A stretch of 14,231 bases of DNA from Lentisphaerota bacterium (GTDB lineage: Bacteria > Verrucomicrobiota > Lentisphaeria > Oligosphaerales > Oligosphaeraceae). Positions 5,393 to 12,431 of this stretch are shown one piece after another. The stretch spans positions 1-14,231 of the forward strand of contig JAAZIY010000294.1 in the NCBI GenBank assembly GCA_012800625.1. The letters are read 5' to 3'. Both the position numbers and the translations under genes were made by a program. Under the pieces are notes generated by a model. That model made no database searches. It was given only the letters and a program-made list of their open reading frames with translations, and had not been told where the DNA came from. How positions within the stretch are numbered: the first letter of the stretch is position 1; each line of letters opens with the position of its first letter.

Positions 5393-8300
5393 ATGAGGAA
5401 CAATACCCTGAAGCAGGGCATAAAAATTGCGGCATTAGCCATTTTTTCGGTCATTCTGTTGCTGTCCACCGTGTCGGCAATAGATGAATTCGAGTTGGAC
5501 CTGGAGTTTTTGCGCGAGCTTAGCCGCATTGAGTTCAACGACTACGCCGAGCTGCAATTGACTCGGATGCAAAAAAAGTATCCTGAGCGCAAGGACGTCA
5601 TCAACCTCGAGAAGGCTCGTGTATTCTACAGCCTTGGTCGCGGGCGCGAGGCCGACTTGGCTCTTGCTGCCATAGCCAAGGACTCGCCTTTAAAGGACGA
5701 AGTCATGCTATTGCAGGCTCAGGTTTTCGCGGCCCGGCGCAATTGGGTCGAGGCCGACAAGGTATTCAAGAAATATTTCGCTGCCAATCCGAAGCCGGCC
5801 TCGAATCGCAGGGCTGACGCCAATAGTTTCAAGCAGGCGGTCATGGTCTATAACCTGGTGCTCAAGTCCATGAACAAGCCAGCCGAGGCTGCCAAGATAC
5901 TAGACCTACTGGCCAATGTGAAAGGCGCCGTAGACGAACGGCAGATGCAATTTTTGAAGCTGCAGACCGCCATCGACGCCGAAGAAAACCGCCTGCTGGG
6001 CAGCGGCAAAATCGATGCCAAGGCGCTGCAAGCCGCCATCGTCGACCTGGAGAACCTGCAGTTTATACGCGATGGGGTGGCCGCCTCGGCCTCAGTGCAA
6101 ATGGCCAGGGCATACATCTTGCAGGGGCGCGCCAAAATGCTGCCCTGGCTGAAAAATGAAAAGGGGAATGCCAAGAACATCGCCAAAATCGGGGACTTCG
6201 CCCAGGCGGTGCGCGGCATAGACATGATTTATCCGCGCCTGGAGGAGCTGGAAAAATCTCTGGGGCTGGAAAACTCGCTCAAGTCCCCGGTGGTCGAGGC
6301 CATGTTTTACAAAGCCATAGCCTTTGCCAGCCAGGCCCAGGTTAGCTTTTCCAAAGGTGAAATCGACAAGTCCCGCGCACAGATACGCGGCGCGGCGGCC
6401 TACCTCGAGCGCATTCTACAAGAGTATCCCGACAGCAGCTTCCAAAACAAGATACTGACCGAGCACGAGGCCTGCAACCAGTTTTCCAGCGCCAAGTTTG
6501 ACGAGGCTCTCGAGCTGCGCCAGGGCGGCGGCGCCGCCCTGGTCTCCAGCCACCTCGAGAAAGCTGACGCTTTTTTACAGAAGAAGGACTACAAGTCTGC
6601 CTTTCCCTTCTGTCTGGCTGCACTGCGGGCCGGGCGCACTTCCGGCAAACTGCCCGACATTGGGCTGCGCCTCATTATGTGCCAGGCTGAAATGGACGAC
6701 TTAAACGCGGCTGACGCCTTGCTGGACTATCTCGGACTGATGGCGCCGCAGGCCGCAGGCACAGCGGACGCCGCGCTGCGCCTGGGCGTGATGCTGAGCA
6801 ACAAGAGCAGGGAGGAGAAGTCGCCGGCCCGCCAGGCCGAGCTTGAGCGCCGTGCCATGCAGGCGCTGGACAAGTTCGTTAATGCCGCGCCCTCGCACCC
6901 GCGCGCGCCCGACATTGCCTTCAGCATCGCCGAGAACCAGTACAAGGTGGCCAGCGAGCTGGCCCTGGCCAGCAACCAGGAAAGCAATGAAAAAGCGAAG
7001 CGCGAGCTGCAGGAGAAAACCCTGGCCGCCTTTAGGGAGGCGCTGCCCAAATATCAGCGCATGATCGATGTTTTCTCGGTGTTTGACAAGGGCGTGCGCT
7101 CGCTCTACAAGCTGGCCTGGTGTCACGACGCCCTGGATGAGAAGGGCAAGGCGGTGGAGCTGTTCCTCAGCTATTATGAAAGCGAGCGCCAGCCCGCTTA
7201 TGCCAATGACCGTTTGCAGGCCAAGTTCCGCGCCGCCTATCTTTTGCTTTACGGCGACAATCCCGCCGAGGCCACGGCGCATTTCGAGGAGCTGCTCGCC
7301 GTGCTCAGCGACAAGGAAAGCCCCTTTGACCTGAAAGGCAAGACCGCTTTACAGATACAGGAGGATAGCGCTTCGCTGCTGGCCTGGTCTTTTCATCTGA
7401 CCGCCGAGAAGCTCAGGCCGCAGATGAATGTTTTTCAAAGACGTCAGGAGCTGCTTGCGCGGCGCATCAGCGCCTTTCAAAAATCGCTGGCCGAGTCTGA
7501 GGAGGAGCGCCGCCAGGCAGCCAGAGAGGGCGCCGCCTTGCAGCAGGCCTGGGAAGAACAGCAGAAGGTTTTCGCCGACTACGGCTTCGACTTCGAGGCC
7601 ATGGCGGCCAAACAGCTGGCCGAACACAGCGAAGACACAAGCAAAATGAGCGAGGAGGAAAAACAGGTGCATCAGCGCACCCAAGCCAGCGACCTGAAAG
7701 AACGCAGCCTTAAACTGGAACAACAGAAAAAACATGAAATGGCCGGTACCATAGAAATGCAGGAAAAACGCCGGGCGGAAGCCATCAGCGGAAAAACTGA
7801 GGCGGAAAAAATTCTGGCGCGACACGAAGAAGAGAAGCTCGTCATGGCTCAGGAGCTGAAGGAGAGCCAGGCCAAGATTGATGCCGCCAAAAAGGAGGCC
7901 GCAGAAATGCGCGAGGCTCTGCGCGAGAGCAGCAAGCTGCTTAGCCTGGCTGACGCCGACCGGCAGACGGCGCAGAACCTGAAGTCGGAGCTTGAGGCCA
8001 AGGTGGACGAAAGCCAGGGCACCGCCAAGGAACAGCTGCAACAAGAACTTGAACAAGTCAATGCCGACTTCGAGAAAATCAATCAGAAATTCCAGCAGGC
8101 ATTTTTGCAGAACCAGGCGGCCAGCAGCGATGAGTCCCGGCAAAAAATTGAGGAGCTCGAGCGCCTGCAAGTCAGCCTGACTGAGGAACTCGAGGAAAAG
8201 CAGGCCGAGATGCGGCGCCTCGAAAACGACTTGGCGCGGGCGCGGGTGGGGCTGCAAGCCCAGGAGGCCGAGCAGCTCGCCGCGGCCAGGTACCTGGCTC

Positions 8301-9484
8301 TGGCCAGACTCTACCAGGAGGCCCTGGCACAAAGCGCCGAACTGCGCGTGAACAGCCTGCCCGATATCGCCCGGGAACGAGAAAATGCCAGTCAGGCCAG
8401 CGCAGCATTGAAACAGCTGCAAATGAAGCGCTTCGAGCTTAGGCTGGAGTATCTCGATGAGCGTGATAAACACTGCCAAAAAGGCGTCGAAGAAACCGAA
8501 AAGCTGCTTGCCGAACAGGAAAAAGACCTGTCGCCGCTGCACACGCAGTTTCTGGCCTGGAAAAACGAGGCCGTCAAACAGCTGCTGATCTTTTTGGACA
8601 AGTATCCCAACTCTGAAAAAACACCTGATAATATGTCTTTGCTAGGCTCTATCTACCTCTTTGACATCAACGAGGCGCAGAAGGCATCTGAGATACTACG
8701 CCGTTTGGCTAGCGATTTCCCGAAGGCGCCCGCCACTCAAAAGGCACTGTTCATGCTGGGTCGGGCACAGGCCGAAAACAACAATCTGCAAGAGGCCAGC
8801 CAGACATTTGCGAAGCTGCTGGACAAGCCCGAGGAGCTGGCTCTGGGCAATCTCTTCTATGTCTCTGAGGTCTGCCTACAGGCTAATGAGCCGGCCGCCG
8901 CCGCCCTGGCCAACCGAGAAATTCTGCGACGCGCCGCCGATCCGGGACATGCCGATGCGCCCCTGCTTAGCGTCGGCGTCCGCGAACGCGCCAGCTTTGC
9001 CCTGGGACAGAGCCTGGTCGCCATGAAACGCTACCCTGAAGCGGTGGCAACCCTGGAGAAGATACTGCGCGACAACGAGCGCAGCGCCTACTTCTTTGAC
9101 GCCAAGTTCCTGCTGGCCGAGGCCAAAGGCAACAGCAACCCGCCTGACTGGGAGGGGCTGGAAAAGGACCTCTATGACATACTGATGCTCTCCAGTTCGC
9201 CGCTATTGCGCAACCGGGCCTCCTGCTATTACGCCGAGGCGCTACTGCGCAGCGGAGAGGCACAGCGCCGCAGCGCGGCGCTTTCCAGCTTCCAGCTGGT
9301 GCTGCTGGCCGACAGCCGCAAGCCCGAGAACCTGGACTTGATCGAGCGCGCCCTGTATGGCAGCGCCAAGATTTACGCCGCCGAGGGCAAAGCCGAGGGG
9401 GCGCAGGAGATGCTGCAGCGCTATCAAGAGCTGTTTAGCGGCGGCAAACACCTCGCTGAAATGCAAAGAATGGCCGCGCAATAA
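5393..9484 (+). CDS. Giant secreted TPR / coiled-coil / TPR protein
   Basis: A 1363-residue exported protein, probably periplasmic. Residues 1-29 are a signal peptide (basic start, hydrophobic IAALAIFSVILLLSTVSA, then acidic mature sequence). Residues about 30-680 are helical TPR-like repeats. Residues about 683-960 are a highly charged Glu/Lys/Gln/Ala coiled coil, interrupted near 728-750 and 904-918; a second short coiled coil lies at about 997-1046. Residues about 1060-1355 return to clear TPRs, such as FLDKYPNSEKTPDNMSLLGS and GRAQAENNNLQEASQTFAKL, which resemble BamD/CpoB-type repeats. No enzymatic motif is seen. AAGGA 8 nt upstream supports the start. As first gene of a set with ExbB/ExbD-type subunits, it is probably a scaffold or partner of that complex, loosely comparable to CpoB (coiled coil plus TPR) in the Tol-Pal system; this role is inferred. 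Two minus-strand frames inside it are shadows. Confidence 0.9.
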   Translation: MRNNTLKQGIKIAALAIFSVILLLSTVSAIDEFELDLEFLRELSRIEFNDYAELQLTRMQKKYPERKDVINLEKARVFYSLGRGREADLALAAIAKDSPLKDEVMLLQAQVFAARRNWVEADKVFKKYFAANPKPASNRRADANSFKQAVMVYNLVLKSMNKPAEAAKILDLLANVKGAVDERQMQFLKLQTAIDAEENRLLGSGKIDAKALQAAIVDLENLQFIRDGVAASASVQMARAYILQGRAKMLPWLKNEKGNAKNIAKIGDFAQAVRGIDMIYPRLEELEKSLGLENSLKSPVVEAMFYKAIAFASQAQVSFSKGEIDKSRAQIRGAAAYLERILQEYPDSSFQNKILTEHEACNQFSSAKFDEALELRQGGGAALVSSHLEKADAFLQKKDYKSAFPFCLAALRAGRTSGKLPDIGLRLIMCQAEMDDLNAADALLDYLGLMAPQAAGTADAALRLGVMLSNKSREEKSPARQAELERRAMQALDKFVNAAPSHPRAPDIAFSIAENQYKVASELALASNQESNEKAKRELQEKTLAAFREALPKYQRMIDVFSVFDKGVRSLYKLAWCHDALDEKGKAVELFLSYYESERQPAYANDRLQAKFRAAYLLLYGDNPAEATAHFEELLAVLSDKESPFDLKGKTALQIQEDSASLLAWSFHLTAEKLRPQMNVFQRRQELLARRISAFQKSLAESEEERRQAAREGAALQQAWEEQQKVFADYGFDFEAMAAKQLAEHSEDTSKMSEEEKQVHQRTQASDLKERSLKLEQQKKHEMAGTIEMQEKRRAEAISGKTEAEKILARHEEEKLVMAQELKESQAKIDAAKKEAAEMREALRESSKLLSLADADRQTAQNLKSELEAKVDESQGTAKEQLQQELEQVNADFEKINQKFQQAFLQNQAASSDESRQKIEELERLQVSLTEELEEKQAEMRRLENDLARARVGLQAQEAEQLAAARYLALARLYQEALAQSAELRVNSLPDIARERENASQASAALKQLQMKRFELRLEYLDERDKHCQKGVEETEKLLAEQEKDLSPLHTQFLAWKNEAVKQLLIFLDKYPNSEKTPDNMSLLGSIYLFDINEAQKASEILRRLASDFPKAPATQKALFMLGRAQAENNNLQEASQTFAKLLDKPEELALGNLFYVSEVCLQANEPAAAALANREILRRAADPGHADAPLLSVGVRERASFALGQSLVAMKRYPEAVATLEKILRDNERSAYFFDAKFLLAEAKGNSNPPDWEGLEKDLYDILMLSSSPLLRNRASCYYAEALLRSGEAQRRSAALSSFQLVLLADSRKPENLDLIERALYGSAKIYAAEGKAEGAQEMLQRYQELFSGGKHLAEMQRMAAQ

Positions 9485-9505
9485 TGCCCTTTTAGACGAA
9501 GACGC

Positions 9506-9530
9506 CTTGGTGTGTCTTGGTGTGTCTTGA
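9506..9530 (+). repeat. Decamer repeat, two perfect units
   Basis: CTTGGTGTGT occurs twice in tandem with no mismatch, followed by a partial CTTGA. This is the cleanest copy of the decamer family in the window. It lies 22 nt after the stop codon of the giant TPR gene and 4 nt before hairpin-repeat copy B. Confidence 0.8.
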
Positions 9531-9534
9531 AAGA

Positions 9535-9713
9535 GATGAAATTGCGTGACAAACGCAATTTTTTCGCTGAAATTCTAATTTTTCTCTGAGATTCAGTCCA
9601 TTTGGTGCCCCGAAGGGGCAACCTAATAAAGCCCAGGGTAAGCGAGGCTCCGTAGGAGCCGAGCGCCACCCTGGGTAACAGCCCTCCCCGAATCCGGCGC
9701 CCTGTAGGGGCGC
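9535..9713 (-). repeat. Dispersed hairpin repeat, copy B (full-length)
   Basis: The reverse complement of this segment aligns along its length with 2556-2696. It contains four stem-loops: AAATTGCGT with ACGCAATTT near one end; TGCCCCGAAGGGGCA (9606-9620); a long stem CCCAGGGT (9632-9639) with ACCCTGGG (9668-9675) enclosing GGCTC CGTAG GAGCC (9646-9660); and GGCGCCCTGTAGGGGCGC (9696-9713). The large central stem is missing from copy A. It is noncoding, with no transposase, and may be REP/BIME-like or a non-autonomous mobile element. Confidence 0.85.
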
Positions 9714-9844
9714 CGCAAAGGGAACGGGAGCGGGAGCGGGGAGCAGCCTAAAGGCTGTACTACATACATGGGACTGGAGGCCGGCTAGTCCGAGCAACCT
9801 TCAAGTTTAATCGTTCATCTGAACAAGCAAGGATATATTGTCTT

Positions 9845-10597
9845 ATGCCAAAACATCGCAAACAGTTTTTCTTACGCTTTTTACTACTCGTCAGCGCACT
9901 GCCCCTGCTCCTGCTGGCGCAGCGCCAGGACTGCTATGTCATTAGGGCGGACGGCAGCCGCATGCGCGGCAAGGAGCTGAGCGCCGACGCCAAGGGTAAC
10001 CTGACGCTAAATGTCGATGACAAGCTGAAGATGCCTTTCAAGCCCGGCGAATACCGCTATGGCTTCGTGCCCAAACCCCGGGAAGTGGCCGCTTTGGAAA
10101 AGCTTTTCGAGGAGAAAAACTACGATGAGCTGCAGAAAAATGCGCAGGCGGTTTTTGACAAATATAAGTTCCTGGGCTGGAATAATGTCGTCGCCGCCTT
10201 GCAGGCCGAGTCTTACCTGGCCCAGGACAAGGTCAACGATGCGCGGCGCAGCATCGCAGCGGCACACCGCATCCAGGGCGAGTTTCGGGACAAGCTTAAC
10301 GGGGCCATCGTGAAGCTGTATATCGCCGACAAGGAATTCGACAAGGCGGAGGCCATCCTTAATCGGCAGCTGCGCGACGCCGATGAGCAGCTCGCCGCGC
10401 AGGCCTTCTGCCTGCTGGGCGAAATGGCCGAGGCACAGGATGACAAAAAACAAGCTGTTCTCGAATACCTGAAGGTGCTGATGCTCTTCGAGGGAAAGGA
10501 AAGCGCCGAATTGCGCAGCCTGGCCAAAAGCAGGGCGCTGAAGCTGATGCGCGACATGAAAGACCCGCGCATGGATAAAATCGCGGCTTACGAGTGA
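9845..10597 (+). CDS. Secreted TPR-like protein of the ExbB/ExbD operon
   Basis: A 250-residue exported protein. The first 25 residues are a signal peptide (basic PKHRKQFFLR, hydrophobic FLLLVSALPLLLLA). A small beta-rich region follows (CYVIRADGSRMRGKELSADAKGNLTLNVDD, about residues 29-60), and the rest is helical, with pairs of helices of TPR spacing such as YDELQKNAQAVFDKY and FDKAEAILNRQLRDADEQLA. No catalytic motif is visible. It lies between the giant TPR protein and the ExbB-type channel gene, all co-directional, so it is probably a periplasmic partner of the complex. The start is set by the signal peptide; the nearest purine-rich site (AAGGA) is about 11 nt upstream, farther than ideal, which suggests modest translation. 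The specific role is unknown. Confidence 0.87.
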   Translation: MPKHRKQFFLRFLLLVSALPLLLLAQRQDCYVIRADGSRMRGKELSADAKGNLTLNVDDKLKMPFKPGEYRYGFVPKPREVAALEKLFEEKNYDELQKNAQAVFDKYKFLGWNNVVAALQAESYLAQDKVNDARRSIAAAHRIQGEFRDKLNGAIVKLYIADKEFDKAEAILNRQLRDADEQLAAQAFCLLGEMAEAQDDKKQAVLEYLKVLMLFEGKESAELRSLAKSRALKLMRDMKDPRMDKIAAYE

Positions 10598-10614
10598 AAA
10601 CCAGACCAGGCAGC

Positions 10615-10652
10615 GGCACACGAAGGGGGGGGGAACACGAAGTCACACGAAG
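10615..10652 (-). repeat. Decamer repeat, reverse orientation, with G9 tract
   Basis: GCACACGAAG, a run of nine G (10625-10633), then GAACACGAAG and TCACACGAAG, the last two in exact 10-bp register. These are complements of the CTTSGTGTGY unit. The G9 run is prone to slippage. The array lies in the gap between the small TPR gene and the ExbB-type gene. Confidence 0.7.
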
Positions 10653-10711
10653 TCTGGACCAATTATCTTTAATTGCATTTTATTTGGCATCGTCATATTT
10701 GGAGAGAAAAC

Positions 10712-11455
10712 ATGTTCAAAAGAAGCCTAGTTGACAAACTCGCGGCGCTGGCTCTGCTGGCCCTTAGCCTTAGCAGCTTTGCCCAGGAGGCCGGCGAGGA
10801 GCTAGCCGAGCAGGCCGGCACCAGTATCTGGGATATACTGTACGGCGGCAGCATCATCAACCTGATCATCTGGATAGCCATTTTCCTCACCTCCTTCGCC
10901 ATGCTCTGGTTCGCCATAGACAGCTTTTTACTGGTGCGCCGCGACAAGCTCCTGCCCCCCAGCCTGGTCGAGGGCGTGCGCCAGGCCCTGGCAGAGGGCG
11001 ACCTGGACGGCGCCGTCGCCAGCTGCCAGGCGCACCCCGGCTCTCTGGCCAACATTCTGCAAGAGGCCTTTGACAATATCTACGACGGCTACGAGGTGGT
11101 GCAGCAGGCCGTCTCCTCGCGTTCGGAGCTTGAAAACGAGAAGCTCATGCAGCGTGTCAACCTGCTCAATGTCTGCGGGCAGATCGCGCCTATGCTCGGG
11201 CTGATGGGTACCGTGGTGGGCATGGTGCTGGCCTTTGCCGGCCTGGCCAGCGCCACCGGTGCGGCCAAGGCCCGCGTGCTGGCCAACTCCATCTCGACGG
11301 CGCTTTGGACCACCTGCATCGGCCTCCTGGTCTCCGTGCCCGCACTGCTCTTCTTTACCTTCTTTCGCAATAACGCCACCAGGCTTTTGATCGAGTCGGA
11401 GGCCACCGTGCTCGAACTTATCAAGCCGCTGCGCAAAGCAGTCATTGAAGAGTAA
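10712..11455 (+). CDS. exbB: MotA/TolQ/ExbB family proton channel subunit
   Basis: An inner-membrane subunit that, in characterised relatives, forms a pentamer around ExbD and uses proton flow to drive a TonB- or TolA-like partner. It has 247 residues. Residues 1-24 look like a cleaved signal peptide (LLALSLSSFA before QEA), giving a periplasmic N-terminus. Membrane helices lie at about 48-73, 153-179 (GQIAPMLGLMGTVVGMVLAF) and 190-218 (SISTALWTTCIGLLVSVP), with a cytoplasmic loop between the first and second. The last two segments are the family signature. The glutamate found in helix 3 of E. coli ExbB and TolQ is replaced here by Thr196. The start at 10712 has GGAGAG 6-7 nt upstream; an in-frame TTG at 10673 is rejected because the signal peptide begins at 10712. 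ExbD-type genes follow 33 nt later. Whether ExbB- or TolQ-like cannot be settled by eye. Confidence 0.94.
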   Translation: MFKRSLVDKLAALALLALSLSSFAQEAGEELAEQAGTSIWDILYGGSIINLIIWIAIFLTSFAMLWFAIDSFLLVRRDKLLPPSLVEGVRQALAEGDLDGAVASCQAHPGSLANILQEAFDNIYDGYEVVQQAVSSRSELENEKLMQRVNLLNVCGQIAPMLGLMGTVVGMVLAFAGLASATGAAKARVLANSISTALWTTCIGLLVSVPALLFFTFFRNNATRLLIESEATVLELIKPLRKAVIEE

Positions 11456-11488
11456 TAAGCGCAGCCGGGACGCAACTGGAGAGAAAGC

Positions 11489-11896
11489 ATGAAACGACAT
11501 GATGAAGACTTGCAGACACCAATCACTGCCATGATCGACATCGTCTTCCAGCTCATCATCTACTTTGTGGTGACCTCGTCGGTAGACAAAGACATGGTGG
11601 ATGAAAGCATACGCCTGGCCGAGGCCGATCACTCTCCCGCAGTGGAAAGCAGCGACCCGCGGCTGGTGGTGATCAACGTCAATGCCCAGGGACGCGTCAA
11701 TGTCGCGCTGCAACCCATGAGCATGCAGCAGCTCGAAAACCTGCTGCTGTCCATGAAAGTGCAGTCCGGCAGCAGCGTGCCCATACTCATACGCTGCGAC
11801 GGCAACACCCGCTTTGACTATGTCGACCAAGTCATGCAAAGAGCAGCCAGAGTGGGGCTGTATCGCGTGCGTATCGCAGCCATGGTGGAAGGATAA
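11489..11896 (+). CDS. exbD: ExbD/TolR family protein 1
   Basis: A 135-residue inner-membrane protein. A short cytoplasmic N-terminus leads into a single membrane helix, PITAMIDIVFQLIIYFVVTS (residues 11-30), containing the essential Asp (Asp17) that carries protons in ExbD/TolR. A periplasmic domain follows, with LVVINVNAQGRVNV and the family C-terminal motif IRCDGNTRFDYVDQVMQRAARVGLYRVRIA. GGAGAG lies 6 nt before the ATG. It follows the ExbB-type gene by 33 nt, so co-transcription is very likely. It differs clearly from the second ExbD-type gene downstream, so the two are probably not interchangeable. Confidence 0.95.
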   Translation: MKRHDEDLQTPITAMIDIVFQLIIYFVVTSSVDKDMVDESIRLAEADHSPAVESSDPRLVVINVNAQGRVNVALQPMSMQQLENLLLSMKVQSGSSVPILIRCDGNTRFDYVDQVMQRAARVGLYRVRIAAMVEG

Positions 11897-11906
11897 GAAG
11901 CCCTGA

Positions 11907-11925
11907 GCCACAAAGGCACACAAAG
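11907..11925 (-). repeat. Decamer repeat, two degenerate units, reverse orientation
   Basis: GCCACAAAG followed by GCACACAAAG in 10-bp register, in the 94-nt gap between the two ExbD-type genes. The gap shows no other structure. Confidence 0.5.
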
Positions 11926-11990
11926 CCAGTTTGCCTCTGGTCGCTCCTCTCTGATTACTGAAGACTGAAAGCTGTAACTAGGTTTTAGCC

Positions 11991-12380
11991 ATGAAGCACA
12001 GGAAAGAAGAAGCTCTTGCAGTGCCGATGTCGTCCATGATCGACGTGGTTTTTCTGCTTCTGATTTATTTCATTATCACTTCCAAGGATGAGATAAGCGA
12101 GGCTCACCTTGCCATCAACCTGCCTGCTCCAGGCAGCAGCAAGGCCAGTGAGACGAAGCCTCAGCTGCTCGAGATCGAGGTTTATGAAAACCAGTACAGT
12201 CTGCGCGGGGTGGCACTGTCGTTGGCCAATCTTGAATTGGCCCTGGGGCGTTTCAGCGATCCGGAGTTGACCGTGATTGTAAAGGTCAGCGTGCAGGCCA
12301 GAGCCAAGGACCTGGTGGCTGTGCTGGACCTCTGCCAGGGGCAGGGACTGAGCAAGCTGAATGTGGTGACCCTCAGATAA
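11991..12380 (+). CDS. exbD: ExbD/TolR family protein 2
   Basis: A 129-residue second ExbD-type subunit. Residues 12-31 form the membrane helix (VPMSSMIDVVFLLLIYFIIT), with the proton-carrying Asp18 in the same place as in the first ExbD. The periplasmic part is acidic and divergent: INLPAPGSS, then LLEIEVYENQYSLRGVALSLANLELAL, and a C-terminal VIVKVSVQARAKDLVAVLDLCQGQGLSKLNVVTL, the ExbD fold pattern. The INLP motif after the helix is frequent in the family. The Shine-Dalgarno is weak (AGG 8 nt upstream), so it may be made at a different level from the first. It is followed 51 nt later by the TonB-like toroid gene. Because ExbD works as a dimer inside the ExbB pentamer, a heterodimer with ExbD 1 is possible; that is inference. 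Confidence 0.93.
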   Translation: MKHRKEEALAVPMSSMIDVVFLLLIYFIITSKDEISEAHLAINLPAPGSSKASETKPQLLEIEVYENQYSLRGVALSLANLELALGRFSDPELTVIVKVSVQARAKDLVAVLDLCQGQGLSKLNVVTLR

Positions 12381-12431
12381 AACTCGCGGAACGTGGAGTG
12401 TTGACTACTTCGCGTCACTAAGGAGTCGAAT

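Larger units (their letters stand above)
9485..9844. other. 360-nt intergenic region filled by repeats
   Basis: The gap between the first two genes of the TPR/ExbB operon holds a decamer array (9506-9530), hairpin-repeat copy B (9535-9713), a purine-rich GGGAGC microrepeat (9720-9742) and a small palindrome, AGCCTAAAGGCT (9747-9758). No protein-coding gene is supported. Whether the operon promoter continues through, or a second promoter starts here, cannot be decided; the strong stem-loops could stop or stabilise transcripts. Confidence 0.65.

Noticed and set aside
7349..8542. Minus-strand open frame (397 codons) inside the giant TPR gene
   Set aside because: Its Leu/Phe-rich composition is the complement of Glu/Lys/Gln-rich coiled-coil codons; a shadow.
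10673..10701. TTGCAT-N17-TATTTG as promoter of the ExbB-type gene
   Set aside because: The implied start of transcription would fall about 4 nt before the ATG and exclude the GGAGAG ribosome binding site.
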